This document shows positions 9,943-19,333 of a stretch of DNA of 64,000 bases, one piece after another. The DNA comes from Nocardioides pocheonensis. GTDB lineage: Bacteria; Actinomycetota; Actinomycetes; Propionibacteriales; Nocardioidaceae. Every line of letters starts with the position of its first letter. Position 1 is the stretch's first letter. The notes beneath the pieces were generated by a model. It was given only the letters and a program-made list of their open reading frames with translations. It was not told the DNA's origin and made no database searches. The translations under genes and the position numbers were made by a program. Location of the stretch: assembly GCF_003725535.1 (NCBI RefSeq), contig NZ_RJSF01000007.1:57108-121107 (forward strand), written 5' to 3'.

Positions 9943-11506
9943 CTGACGGTTCCTCCTGCCGGGCCGAGCCGGCGATGATCTCGAGCACGTCGGCGACCGT
10001 GAGGTCGTCGTTGAGCCGTTCGGCGACCTTCTCCCGGTCGCGCATGACCACGACTCGGTCGCTGAGTCGCAGCACCTCCTCGAGCTCGGCGGAGATGAAC
10101 ACCACCGCGACTCCCTGCTGCGCGAGGTCGGCGACCAGCTGCTGGATCTGCGCCTTGGCCCCGATGTCGATGCCCCGGGTCGGCTCGTCGAGGATCAGCA
10201 CCTGCGGCTCGGTGATCAGCCACCGCGCGAGCAGCACCTTCTGCTGGTTGCCGCCGCTGAGGTTGCGCATCAGCGCGTTCGGGTCGGGCGGCCGGATGTC
10301 GAGCGCCTCGATGTACTGCCGGACCAGCCGGGTGCGCATCGCCGCCGGGATCGGCCGCATCCAGCCGCGCCGGGCCTGGAGCGCGAGCAGCATGTTGTCG
10401 GCCAGGGTGAGGTCCTCGATCACACCCTCGGCGCGGCGGTTCTCGCTCGAGAAGGCGAGCTTGCGCTGGATCGCGTGCCGCGGGCTCCGCAGGTGGCTGC
10501 GGTCGTCCTCGACCTGCAGTGATCCGTGGTCGGCCGTGTCGGCGCCGAAGAGCAGCCGGGCGAGCTCGGTGCGGCCGGAGCCGAGGAGCCCGGCGATGCC
10601 GACGACCTCACCCTCGTAGACGTCGAGGTCGGTGGCCTCCAGCGAGCCCTTCCGCCCGAGCCCGAGGGCCTTGAGCACGGGGCGCGCGGAGCGGTCGACG
10701 CCCGCGCCACTGGCGCTCTCCAGACGCTCGAGGGCGGCGAGCTCGTGGCCGATCATCATCCGCACGACCTCGAGCTGGGTGGTCTCCTCGGTGAGCACCT
10801 CGCCGACGAGCCGGCCGTTGCGCAGCACCGTCATCCGGTCGCTGATCTCGAAGACCTGGTCGAGGAAGTGCGAGACGAACACGATCGCGACGCCGTGGTC
10901 GCGCAGCGTCCGCATCACCGAGAACAGCATCTCGACCTCGTCGGCGTCGAGGCTGGAGGTCGGCTCGTCGAGGATGAGCACCCGCGCGTCGACGTCGACG
11001 CCGCGCGCGATCGCGACCAGCTGCTGCACGGCGATCGGGTGCGAGCCGAGCTCGGACGCCGGGTCGACGGAGATGCCGAGGCGCTCGAGGGACGCGGCCG
11101 CCTGCCGGTTCATCGCCTTGAAGTCGATGCCTCCGCGGCGGCGGGGCTCGCGGCCGAGCAGCATGTTCTCGGCGACGGTGAGGTTCGGGACCAGGTTGAT
11201 CTCCTGGTAGACGGTGCTGATGCCCGCGGCCTGCGAGGCCGCCGGGGAGGAGAACTGCTGCTCCTCGCCGTCCAGGACGACCGTGCCGGAGTCGATGGAG
11301 TAGACGCCGGTGAGCGCCTTGATCATCGTGGACTTGCCAGCGCCGTTCTCCCCCATGAGCGCGTGCACCTCGCCGGGGAACAGCCGCAGGTCGACGTCGT
11401 CGAGAGCCGGGACGCCGCCGAACGCGATCGAGATGCCGCGCATCTCGATCACCGGGTCCGACGTACCTCTCGCCACGGCTGGTGACTCGGTGTCCATCTG
11501 CGTCAT
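9935..11506 (-). CDS. ytfR: sugar ABC transporter ATPase with two ABC domains, YtfR type
   Basis: A 523-residue fusion of two ATP-binding cassettes, as usual for carbohydrate importers of this class. The first domain has Walker A GENGAGKST near residue 55 and Walker B VLILDEPTSSLDA. The second has a degenerate Walker A (GLLGSGRTE), an intact signature LSGGNQQKVLLARW and Walker B VLILDEPTRGIDIG. I chose the ATG at 11504-11506 because GGAGAGGGAAG lies directly before it; an ATG three codons later is possible. A hairpin-rich spacer of about 200 bases separates it from the binding-protein gene. Confidence 0.93.
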   Translation of the reverse strand: MTQMDTESPAVARGTSDPVIEMRGISIAFGGVPALDDVDLRLFPGEVHALMGENGAGKSTMIKALTGVYSIDSGTVVLDGEEQQFSSPAASQAAGISTVYQEINLVPNLTVAENMLLGREPRRRGGIDFKAMNRQAAASLERLGISVDPASELGSHPIAVQQLVAIARGVDVDARVLILDEPTSSLDADEVEMLFSVMRTLRDHGVAIVFVSHFLDQVFEISDRMTVLRNGRLVGEVLTEETTQLEVVRMMIGHELAALERLESASGAGVDRSARPVLKALGLGRKGSLEATDLDVYEGEVVGIAGLLGSGRTELARLLFGADTADHGSLQVEDDRSHLRSPRHAIQRKLAFSSENRRAEGVIEDLTLADNMLLALQARRGWMRPIPAAMRTRLVRQYIEALDIRPPDPNALMRNLSGGNQQKVLLARWLITEPQVLILDEPTRGIDIGAKAQIQQLVADLAQQGVAVVFISAELEEVLRLSDRVVVMRDREKVAERLNDDLTVADVLEIIAGSARQEEPSDA

Positions 11507-11554
11507 CTTCCCTCTCCCGCGTCTTGCTTCCTGGGTTCGAGCGGTCCCGGGCCC

Positions 11555-11590
11555 GCCGCCGGGCCGTCCCGATCGGGACGACCCGGCGGC
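11555..11590 (-). other. GC-rich hairpin between ytfQ and ytfR
   Basis: Two 18-base arms, 11555-11572 and 11573-11590, are reverse complements with a single mismatch. They form a continuous palindrome centred on the GATC-containing core CCGATCGG. No run of T follows on the minus strand, so it looks more like an mRNA-stabilising or attenuating hairpin than a simple terminator. Confidence 0.6.
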
Positions 11591-11628
11591 CCCAGGAGCG
11601 ACCCGCAGCAGCGGCGTCGCGTCTTTCT

Positions 11629-11699
11629 CCCCTTCTTGGAAGGGCCCGGCGGCGGTCCTCTGGCAGGTCGTGCCGACCGCCGGCCGGGCCCGGAAGGGG
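11629..11699 (-). other. long hairpin just downstream of ytfQ
   Basis: The arms at 11629-11657 and about 11674-11699 pair through CCCCTTC/GAAGGGG, then GGGCCCGGC/GCCGGGCCC, then GGCGGTC/GACCGCC, with small bulges. It begins four bases after the ytfQ stop. Hairpins at this place in binding-protein operons usually protect the binding-protein mRNA or cut down read-through into the rest of the operon; that role is inferred here. Confidence 0.6.
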
Positions 11700-11703
11700 T
11701 TGC

Positions 11704-12696
11704 TCAGTACTGCCGGGTGGGCAGGGCCGCCGTCGCCTGCGCCTGGTCGAACGCGGTCTCCTCGGTGACCACGCGCTGCGGGACCGACTTCCCGTCGACG
11801 ACCTTCTTGGCCAGGTCCATCAGCTGGGGCCCGAGCAGCGGGTTGCACTCGACGATGTAGTTGATCTCGCCCTGCGACAGCGCGGTCATGCCGTCGTGGG
11901 TGGCGTCGATCGTGATGATCTTGATGTCCTTGCCGGGCGTGAGACCGGCCGCCTTGATCGCCTCGATGGCGCCGAGGCCCTCGTCGTCGTTGTGCGCGAA
12001 GAGGACGTCGATGCCCTTCTGGGACTTCAGGAACGCCTCCATGACCTGCTTGCCGCCGTCACGCGTGAAGTCACCGGTCTGGGACGCGATCACCTTGATC
12101 TTGCTGTCCGAGGCGATGGTGTCCTCGAAGCCCTTCTTCCGGTCGATCGCGGGAGCAGCGCCGGTGGTGCCCTCGATCTCGACGACGTTGATCTTGCCGT
12201 CGCCGTTCACGTCGGAGGTGGAGGCGTTGTCGAGCAGCCACTGCCCGGCCTTCTGGCCCTCCTTGACGAAGTCCGAGCCGAGGAAGGTCTTGTAGAGGGA
12301 CGTGTCCTTCGAGTCGACGGCACGGTCGGTGAGGATCACCGGGATGTGCGCGCGCTTGGCCTCCTGGAGCACGGCGTCCCAGCCGGTCTCGACGACCGGG
12401 CTGAAGGCGATCACGTCGACCTTCTGCTGGATGTAGGAGCGGATCGCCTTGATCTGGTTCTCCTGCTTCTGCTGCGCGTCGGAGAACTTCAGCTTGATGC
12501 CGTCCTTCTTGGCCGTCTCCTGGATGGACTTGGTGTTCGCGGTGCGCCACCCGCTCTCCGCCCCGACCTGGGCGAAGCCCATCGTGATCGTGCCGCCGCT
12601 CTTGCTGCCCGACGAGCCCGAGTTGCCGCATCCCGTGAGCGCCACGGAGCCCAGGACGATCGCGCTCGCCGCGACCAGGAACTTGTTTGCCACCAC
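11704..12696 (-). CDS. ytfQ: sugar ABC transporter binding lipoprotein, YtfQ type
   Basis: A 330-residue exported binding lipoprotein. The signal peptide ends in a lipobox VALTGC with the lipidated Cys at residue 23. The mature part is a type I periplasmic-binding fold: GFAQVGAESGWRTANTKS is the YtfQ-like ligand-binding start, and ILTDRAVD and FAHNDDEGLGAI are further binding-site segments. In E. coli YtfQ binds furanose sugars. Here an araBDA operon follows, so arabinose or arabinofuranose is the inferred ligand. Two LacI-type palindromes lie 60-130 bases upstream. Confidence 0.92.
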   Translation of the reverse strand: MVANKFLVAASAIVLGSVALTGCGNSGSSGSKSGGTITMGFAQVGAESGWRTANTKSIQETAKKDGIKLKFSDAQQKQENQIKAIRSYIQQKVDVIAFSPVVETGWDAVLQEAKRAHIPVILTDRAVDSKDTSLYKTFLGSDFVKEGQKAGQWLLDNASTSDVNGDGKINVVEIEGTTGAAPAIDRKKGFEDTIASDSKIKVIASQTGDFTRDGGKQVMEAFLKSQKGIDVLFAHNDDEGLGAIEAIKAAGLTPGKDIKIITIDATHDGMTALSQGEINYIVECNPLLGPQLMDLAKKVVDGKSVPQRVVTEETAFDQAQATAALPTRQY

Positions 12697-12756
12697 TGTT
12701 CACCTCTCGATCATCGGGCGCTGCCGCCCTCTGTGACCGGCGTCACTGGGCACGAG

Positions 12757-12770
12757 TGTGAGCGCTAACA
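12757..12770. promoter_or_regulatory. LacI-type operator 1 upstream of ytfQ
   Basis: The sequence TGTGAGCGCTAACA is a near-perfect palindrome around AGCGCT, typical of LacI/GalR family sites. It lies 61-74 bases before the ytfQ start. Confidence 0.75.
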
Positions 12771-12812
12771 TTCCTCCTCGTCAAGAACCTGGAGCGACTT
12801 TCTCGTCGGTGA

Positions 12813-12826
12813 TGTGAACGTTCACT
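12813..12826. promoter_or_regulatory. LacI-type operator 2 upstream of ytfQ
   Basis: The sequence TGTGAACGTTCACT has a perfect 12-base core GTGAACGTTCAC. It stands 56 bases centre-to-centre from operator 1 and shares its left half with the site in front of galM, so the same regulator may bind both. Confidence 0.75.
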
Positions 12827-12850
12827 TCCGAGCCGGCCGAAACGTCCGGA

Positions 12851-13885
12851 TCAGGACGTCCCGAACCGCCACTCGATCGAGGCCCGGTAGACCTCGCCGG
12901 GGCGCAGGACCGCGCTCGGCCAAGCCGGATGGTTCGGGGTGTCGGGGAACAGCTGCGGCTCGAGCGCGATGCCGTCGCCCTGGCGGTAGCGACCGCCCGT
13001 CGCGGAGGGCCGACTGCCGTCCAGGAAGTTGCCGGTGTAGACCTGCAGCCCCGGCTGGTCGGTGTGCAGCTCCATCGTGGTCGCGGTACGCCGGGAGGTC
13101 AGCACGGCCGCCGGCCGCATGCCTTCGCCGCGCAGGACGAAGTTGTGGTCGACGCCTCGGACCGCCGCCACCTGCTCGTGCCCGGACCGGACGACGGACC
13201 CGAGTCGGGTCGCCTCGCGGAGGTCGAACGGCGTGCCGGTCACGGTGGCGTGGTCGCCGAGCGGGATGCCGTCCGCGTCGACCGGGGTGTACTCGTCGGC
13301 GTGCACGGTGAGCTCGTGGTCGTCGACGGTGCCCCGGCCCACGCCGTCGAGGTTCACGTAGGCGTGGTTGGTCAGGTTGACCACGGTGGGTGCATCCGTG
13401 CGCGCCTCGAGGGCGATGACGACGCGGTCCTCGAGCACGTCGTACCGGACGCCCGCGAGGAGCGTGCCGGGGAAGCCCTGGTCGCCGTCGGGGCTCTCGA
13501 GCGTCAGCCGGGCGTGGGAGTCGGAGTGCTCCTCGACCTGCCACAGCCGCCCGTCGAAGCCGTCGGGCCCGCCGTGCAGGTGGTTGCCGCGGTCGTTGAC
13601 GCCGACCTGCACCTCCTGCCCGTCGAGCGGGAACCTGCCCGCGGCGATCCGGTTGGCGTAGCGGCCGACCGTGCTGCCGAGGTAGTCGGTCGAGGCGAGG
13701 TAGTCCTCGACCGAGCCCTGCCCCAGCACGACCTCCCGGCGCTCGCCGTCGCCGCAGGTCACCGCGAGGCCCTGCACGGTGGCGCCGAGGTCGAGCACGC
13801 TCAGCACCGGGCCGGGTGCGCGACCGAGCCGCAGCCGGCGCACGGGGCGTCCGTCGGGAAGGACGCCGAAGTCGCTGACCGCCAT
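12851..13885 (-). CDS. galM: aldose 1-epimerase (mutarotase)
   Basis: A 344-residue galactose-mutarotase-fold enzyme that interconverts the anomers of free aldoses in the cytoplasm. Key elements are GRYANRI, GNHLHGG with an active-site His near residue 102, NLTNHAYVNL with the catalytic His, and LEPQLFPDTPNHP with the catalytic Glu. It lies between a lacI-type gene and the sugar transporter, so it probably serves arabinose anomers. There is no recognisable ribosome site: an operator palindrome ends four bases before the ATG, which suggests a leaderless or very short-leader mRNA. Confidence 0.93.
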   Translation of the reverse strand: MAVSDFGVLPDGRPVRRLRLGRAPGPVLSVLDLGATVQGLAVTCGDGERREVVLGQGSVEDYLASTDYLGSTVGRYANRIAAGRFPLDGQEVQVGVNDRGNHLHGGPDGFDGRLWQVEEHSDSHARLTLESPDGDQGFPGTLLAGVRYDVLEDRVVIALEARTDAPTVVNLTNHAYVNLDGVGRGTVDDHELTVHADEYTPVDADGIPLGDHATVTGTPFDLREATRLGSVVRSGHEQVAAVRGVDHNFVLRGEGMRPAAVLTSRRTATTMELHTDQPGLQVYTGNFLDGSRPSATGGRYRQGDGIALEPQLFPDTPNHPAWPSAVLRPGEVYRASIEWRFGTS

Positions 13886-13888
13886 GAT

Positions 13889-13902
13889 GTGAACGTTAAC
13901 AG
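13889..13902. promoter_or_regulatory. LacI-type operator at the galM start
   Basis: TGTGAACGTTAACA, nearly identical to operator 2 before ytfQ, sits in the 26-base gap between the upstream lacI-type gene and galM. It occupies the place of the ribosome site. Confidence 0.75.
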
Positions 13903-13911
13903 CCGGGTCGC

Positions 13912-14949
13912 TCAGGAGGGGCGTGCCGGCGCGGTCGAGTCGCGCTCCACCAGCCGGGGCACGACCAGGTCCAGCGACGCGTCCGGCTCACCCTTGAGGG
14001 CCCGCAGGGCGAGCTCGACGGCACGCGTGCCGAGCTCGGTGAAGTCCTGCCGGACGGTGGTCAGGCCGGGCCAGTAGTACGCCGCCTCGGGCACGTCGTC
14101 GAAGCCGGCGACACTGACCTCCTCGGGCACCCTGCGACCGCGCTCGTGCAGCGCCTTGAGCAGCCCGAGCGCCATCGCGTCGTTGGCGGCGAAGACGGCC
14201 GTGGTGTCCGGGTCGTCGGCGATCAGCAGGCCGGCCTCGTAGCCGCTCTGGGCCGACCAGTCGCCGGTGAGCTCCGGGCCGGGCAGCAGGCCGCGGGCGG
14301 TGTGTGCGGCCCGCCAGCCGTCGCGGCGCTGCACCGCCTCGACCCAGTCCAGCGGCCCGGTGACGTGGGCGACGTGGTGGTGCCCGAGGTCGAGGAGGCG
14401 CTCGGTGGCGACGAGTGCGCCGGCGTGCTGGTCGATGCCCGCGGCCATCGGCTGCCCGGCCGAGACGCCCTGGGTGAGCACGACCGGGATGGAGAGGTCG
14501 AGGGCCTTGGTCGCCGCGAGCGCCTCGTTGTGCGCGACCGCGACCACGAGCGCCTCGACGGCCTGGTCGAGCAGTCGGTCCACGGCCTCGCGCAGGCATG
14601 CTGCGGAGGTGTCGGCGAGCCCGACCAGCGACACGTCGTACCCGGCCGCGTGCCCGACCTCCTGGACGGCGGCGCTGATCATGCTCGGGCCGTAGAGCAC
14701 CAGGTGGGCCGAGACCATGCCGATCCGCCCGGAGCGGTTGGTGGCCAGCATGCGCGCGGCCATGTTGCGGCGATAGCCGAGGTGCTCGATCGCGGCGAGC
14801 ACCCGCTCGCGGGTGTCGGGCCGGACCAGGGGCGAGTCGTTGAGCACGCGCGAGACCGTCTGGTGCGAGACGCCCGCGTGCTTGGCCACGTCGGCCATGC
14901 TCGGCGAGCGACCCTCCCGGCGGTCCCGCGGCTCCGTCATGGCGTTCAT
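13912..14949 (-). CDS. LacI-family regulator next to galM
   Basis: A 345-residue LacI/GalR regulator with the helix-turn-helix VAKHAGVSHQTVSRVLND and a sugar-sensing domain (FAANDAMALGLLKAL, AGFDDVPEAAYY). It is clearly related to the regulator at 6768-7832; both share the LTTVRQDF segment near the C-terminus. Two in-frame ATGs, at 14949 and 14940, could start it, and neither has a strong ribosome site; I give the longer form. It probably binds the three palindromes at 12757, 12813 and 13889, but which of the two regulators does so cannot be told from sequence. Confidence 0.9.
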   Translation of the reverse strand: MNAMTEPRDRREGRSPSMADVAKHAGVSHQTVSRVLNDSPLVRPDTRERVLAAIEHLGYRRNMAARMLATNRSGRIGMVSAHLVLYGPSMISAAVQEVGHAAGYDVSLVGLADTSAACLREAVDRLLDQAVEALVVAVAHNEALAATKALDLSIPVVLTQGVSAGQPMAAGIDQHAGALVATERLLDLGHHHVAHVTGPLDWVEAVQRRDGWRAAHTARGLLPGPELTGDWSAQSGYEAGLLIADDPDTTAVFAANDAMALGLLKALHERGRRVPEEVSVAGFDDVPEAAYYWPGLTTVRQDFTELGTRAVELALRALKGEPDASLDLVVPRLVERDSTAPARPS

Positions 14950-15013
14950 CGTAGGGATCGGGAGGCCTCCACACCGGGATGTCGGACAGCCGGCGCCCGC
15001 GAGGGTCCGGCTC

Positions 15014-15985
15014 CTACCCGCCGGGCAACGGCACCGGACGCACGTCGGGGTAGCCCACCGGGAGCAGGTACGCACCGCGTCTGAGCTGGCAGAACACCTG
15101 CCAGTGCCAGTAGCCGCGGTAGGCCGAGGCCGACTCCTGCATCGTCCGGGCGTACGCCGTGACCGCGCCGACGTACCGCGACGAGGGGTTGTAGTGCCAC
15201 AACGCTCCGGCCATGTCGCCGGGCGCGCCGTGGTCCTTCAGCAACCGGGCGGCGGCGAGCACCGCGTCGCGCGGGTCGTTGATGTCGCCCCCGGCGCCGT
15301 ACCTCGCCCAGGTCGCCGGCATGAACTGCATCGGACCGAGGGCGCCTGCCGTGCTCGGGCCGCGGATGCGGCCCATCCGGGTCTCGACCAGGTGGATCGC
15401 GGCGAGGTAGGTCCACGGGACGCCGGTGAGGCGCTCCGCCTCGCGGTAGTAGGCGAGCAGCACCTCCGGCTGCGGCGGCTCCAGGATCCGCCAGGGTGGG
15501 AACTTCACCCGGGGCTCGGTCAGGGCGGTGAGCAGGTCCGCCGCCGTGAGCTGCGCGCGGGTCTCGCGGGCCGTAGCGGGTCGAAGCGAGGCGAGCACCT
15601 GGCGCCGAAACGGGTGTGAGGCGCGGGCGAGTGCGCGTACGGCGAGCTGCTGGAACTCGCCCGCCTTCCGCACCTCGTCCACGGTGGCGTCCCGCTTGCG
15701 CAACGTCGTCACCGCTCGGTCCAGCTGGCCGGCCAACGTGTCCGCGTCGCCGACGCTCGGGGCCTGCGCGTCGCCGGGACGTCCTGACGGTGCGGCCGAA
15801 GGGGGCGGGGTCCGACCGCTGGACTCCCGAGGGGCTGCGCTCGGGGACGCACTCGCCGAGGGGTCGCGCCGCGCTTGCTCCCCGCTGCTGCACGACGCCA
15901 GCAGGGCCGCGGTGATCGCGACGGCCACCGCGCCTCGAGCGAGGAGCAGAGCCGCGGAGACGCGGCCGCGGCTGTCGTCGGCCAT
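15014..15985 (-). CDS. lytic transglycosylase lipoprotein
   Basis: A 323-residue secreted lipoprotein. The N-terminal signal ends in LLASC (Cys32), followed by a Ser/Pro/Ala-rich linker of about 50 residues. The C-terminal half is an SLT/lysozyme-like domain: HLVETRMGRI carries the catalytic Glu, and STAGALGPMQFMPATWARYG is the conserved substrate-cleft motif. WHYNPSSRYV is the usual third motif. It should cleave peptidoglycan outside the membrane. It is nine bases downstream of the MFS gene and could share its transcript. Confidence 0.88.
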   Translation of the reverse strand: MADDSRGRVSAALLLARGAVAVAITAALLASCSSGEQARRDPSASASPSAAPRESSGRTPPPSAAPSGRPGDAQAPSVGDADTLAGQLDRAVTTLRKRDATVDEVRKAGEFQQLAVRALARASHPFRRQVLASLRPATARETRAQLTAADLLTALTEPRVKFPPWRILEPPQPEVLLAYYREAERLTGVPWTYLAAIHLVETRMGRIRGPSTAGALGPMQFMPATWARYGAGGDINDPRDAVLAAARLLKDHGAPGDMAGALWHYNPSSRYVGAVTAYARTMQESASAYRGYWHWQVFCQLRRGAYLLPVGYPDVRPVPLPGG

Positions 15986-15994
15986 GCCCCTGTC

Positions 15995-17296
15995 CTACAC
16001 CCTGGGCAAGGCGGTGCCGTCCGCCTCCGGCGAGGGGTCGACGGGCTGGACGACCAGGGCCGGACGCAGTCCGTTCGCGACCGGGTCGAGGCGTCGCTCG
16101 AGGACCCGGGTCGCCAGGAGAGCCACACCCAGGCAACCTCCGCAGAGGAGAACCACGTAGGCGGTGCGGGCACCCTGTCCGATCAGCAGGCCCGCGATGA
16201 CCGACCCCAGGACGAAGCTGGCCTGCTCCGCCCCTGCGACGAGCGCGTTGTAGCGGCCCCGCACCTCGTCGGTCGCGACGTCGTTCGTGATGGCGGGCAG
16301 GGTCGGCTGGAGCAGGGTCTCGCCCAGCGCGAAGATGGCGGAGGAGCCGACGAGCATCACCGCGATCGCTGTGCCGGACCCCACGACCTGGGTGAGGCCG
16401 ACCAGACCCCACACCACGAACCAGAGAGCGGCGACCAACGCGAGGGCGCGGGTTCGGCGTACCCCACCGAGCCTGGAGACCACCGCGAGCTGCGCCAGAA
16501 CGATGACCACGCCGTTCGCGGCGAAGGCGACCCCGAGCGTGCGCGGCGTGGCGCCCACCGACCGGGCGAACGCCGGGAATCCCACGTTCAGCTGGGTGTA
16601 GCCGACCACGCCGATGAGCAGCGCGAGGCCCACGAGCGGGATGGTCACAGGGTCGCGCAGGACGACGCCGTACCCACGCACTGGCGGTCCGTCGTCGCCG
16701 TCGTCCGCGACCGGCTCGATGACCGGCCGGTGCAGACCGATCGCAGCCAGGAAGATCGCGAGCGCGATCAGGTACGACGCACTGTCGCCCAGGAAGACCT
16801 GGCTGAAGCTCGACGGGCGGCCCAGCGACACGAAGAGGCCGCTCACGACACCGCCGAACGCCATGCCGAGGTTCATGGTCGCGAACCGCAGCCCGAAGTA
16901 CCGCTGTCGCAGGGACGACGGCAGGACGCTCCCCAGGAAGGTCATCAACGCGACCGCCTGCCCGACGAACCCCAAGCCGAGCACCGCGAGCGCGACGGCG
17001 ATCGCGAGCTCGGTCTCGGCGGCGGACATCAGGATCTGGGCTCCCGCCAGGCTGAGCATCGACAGGACCAGGACGGTCCGTACACCGATCCGGTCGACCA
17101 CCGAGCCGACCGGCCCGGACGCGATCGCCGAGAGCACGAAGGGCAACGCCACGAGGAACCCGATGTGGGTGACCGGGATGTGCCGGACGTCGCGGAAGTA
17201 GACCACGTAGAACGGCAGGACCAGCCCGGTGCCGATGCAGTCGATGGCCACGGCGGGCAACGCGACCCGCGCCGGCGTACCGGCCTCGAGCCACAT
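15995..17296 (-). CDS. MFS transporter
   Basis: A 433-residue major facilitator with about twelve membrane helices. SVVDRIGVRTVLVLSM is the cytoplasmic loop 2-3 motif and ATDEVRGRYNAL a mid-protein loop, which together resemble drug-efflux MFS proteins. I chose the ATG at 17294-17296 because GAGGTGG stands about ten bases ahead. A GTG ten codons upstream overlaps its own purine run and is less likely. The substrate is unknown. Confidence 0.8.
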   Translation of the reverse strand: MWLEAGTPARVALPAVAIDCIGTGLVLPFYVVYFRDVRHIPVTHIGFLVALPFVLSAIASGPVGSVVDRIGVRTVLVLSMLSLAGAQILMSAAETELAIAVALAVLGLGFVGQAVALMTFLGSVLPSSLRQRYFGLRFATMNLGMAFGGVVSGLFVSLGRPSSFSQVFLGDSASYLIALAIFLAAIGLHRPVIEPVADDGDDGPPVRGYGVVLRDPVTIPLVGLALLIGVVGYTQLNVGFPAFARSVGATPRTLGVAFAANGVVIVLAQLAVVSRLGGVRRTRALALVAALWFVVWGLVGLTQVVGSGTAIAVMLVGSSAIFALGETLLQPTLPAITNDVATDEVRGRYNALVAGAEQASFVLGSVIAGLLIGQGARTAYVVLLCGGCLGVALLATRVLERRLDPVANGLRPALVVQPVDPSPEADGTALPRV

Positions 17297-17430
17297 CTCA
17301 CGGATTCCACCTCGACGTGGGCTCACCTCCGCATGCTTCCACCTCGGAGAGGACTCCGCAGTCGCATCGGGGATCCGGACCGCTCGGGGACGGATCCCCC
17401 GAGTTGCGGAGACGGCATCGTCGTGTAATC

Positions 17431-17447
17431 TCTACTATTCCAGTAGA
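17431..17447. promoter_or_regulatory. palindrome before the organosulfur operon
   Basis: TCTACT and AGTAGA flank a five-base spacer, 23 bases before the ssuA start. It is AT-rich in an otherwise GC-rich region, as expected for a regulator site or promoter core. A related but not identical palindrome (TACTA-N5-TAGTA) lies in front of the sulfate transporter at 58228. Confidence 0.55.
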
Positions 17448-17469
17448 CAAACAGTTGAAAGGTTCCTCG

Positions 17470-18495
17470 ATGAGAGTCCCCACCGTCGCCACCAAGATCG
17501 CGGCCGCCTCTGCCGCCCTCCTGCTCGCGGGAGTGGGTCTCACCGGTTGCGCCGAGAGCGAGGCCGCGGCCGGCGGCTCGAGCAACACCATCCGCTACCA
17601 GGGCTACCAGGGCTCGGTGAACCTCCCCGAGCTCGCCGCGGCGCTCGGCGACCTCGACGGCGTCCGGCTGAAGTACGTCGGCACGGTGCAGGGCGGACCG
17701 CAGTCCATCCAGGCCCTGGTCAGCAACCAGGTCGACTACGGCGCCGCCTTCAACGGCGCGATCGCGCAGATCGCGTCGACCGGCGCGCCGATCACCTCGG
17801 TGATCTCCTACTACGGGTCCTCCGACACGGTGCAGGCCGGGATCCTGGTGAAGGCGGACGGAGGCGTCACCTCCGCGAAGGACCTGATCGGCGAGAAGGT
17901 CGCGGTCAACACGCTCGGCGCCAACGCCGAGGCGGTGCTGGACACCTTCCTGGCCAAGGGCGGCCTGACCCAGGACCAGATCAAGAAGGTCACGCTGGTG
18001 CCGCTCCCCGGCATCAACGAGGAGGCGGCCCTGCGCGAGGGCAAGGTCGATGCGGCGTACCTCGGCGGCGCCTTGCAGGAGTCGGCGCTGAGCCGCCCCG
18101 GGCTGAAGGTGCTCACCACCGACGTCGACCTGGTCGGTCCCTACAACGGCGGCAGCATCGTCCTGCGTGACCAGTTCATCAAGCAGAACCCGGCGCTGAC
18201 CAAGAAGTTCGTCGCCGGGATGGCCAAGGCGCTCGTCTACACCGAGACGCACAGCGCCGACGAGGTGCGCGCCAAGCTCCAGGCCTGGCTCACCGCGCAG
18301 GGCCGGCCCGACGACGCGAAGGCGCTGACCCTGTGGAAGGGCACCGGCATCGCCACGCACGCGGGCCTGATCCGGGACAAGGACTTCGACCTCTGGCTCG
18401 ACTGGCTGAAGTCGCGCGGTGACGTGAAGGCCGACTCGATCAAGGCCTCCGACATCTACACCAACAAGTTCAACCCGTACGCCGAGGAGGGCTGA
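17470..18495 (+). CDS. ssuA: sulfonate-type ABC transporter binding lipoprotein
   Basis: A 341-residue NMT1/SsuA-like binding protein with a lipobox GLTGC (Cys27). The mature part begins with NTIRYQGYQGSVN and has AAFNGAIAQIAS and PGINEEAALREGKVDAAYLGG, the usual hinge and ligand-contact regions of the sulfonate/nitrate/taurine family. AAAGG precedes the ATG. It opens a six-gene operon with the ATPase two bases downstream. The exact substrate is not fixed, but the monooxygenase and FMN reductase in the operon point to a reduced organosulfur compound. Confidence 0.87.
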   Translation: MRVPTVATKIAAASAALLLAGVGLTGCAESEAAAGGSSNTIRYQGYQGSVNLPELAAALGDLDGVRLKYVGTVQGGPQSIQALVSNQVDYGAAFNGAIAQIASTGAPITSVISYYGSSDTVQAGILVKADGGVTSAKDLIGEKVAVNTLGANAEAVLDTFLAKGGLTQDQIKKVTLVPLPGINEEAALREGKVDAAYLGGALQESALSRPGLKVLTTDVDLVGPYNGGSIVLRDQFIKQNPALTKKFVAGMAKALVYTETHSADEVRAKLQAWLTAQGRPDDAKALTLWKGTGIATHAGLIRDKDFDLWLDWLKSRGDVKADSIKASDIYTNKFNPYAEEG

Positions 18496-18496
18496 C

Positions 18497-19325
<829 letters not shown>

Positions 19326-19333
<8 letters not shown>

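Noticed and set aside
17327..17469. Methionine or cobalamin riboswitch before the organosulfur operon
   Set aside because: The leader is too short, and none of the conserved blocks of SAM or B12 riboswitches can be found; only a short palindrome is visible.
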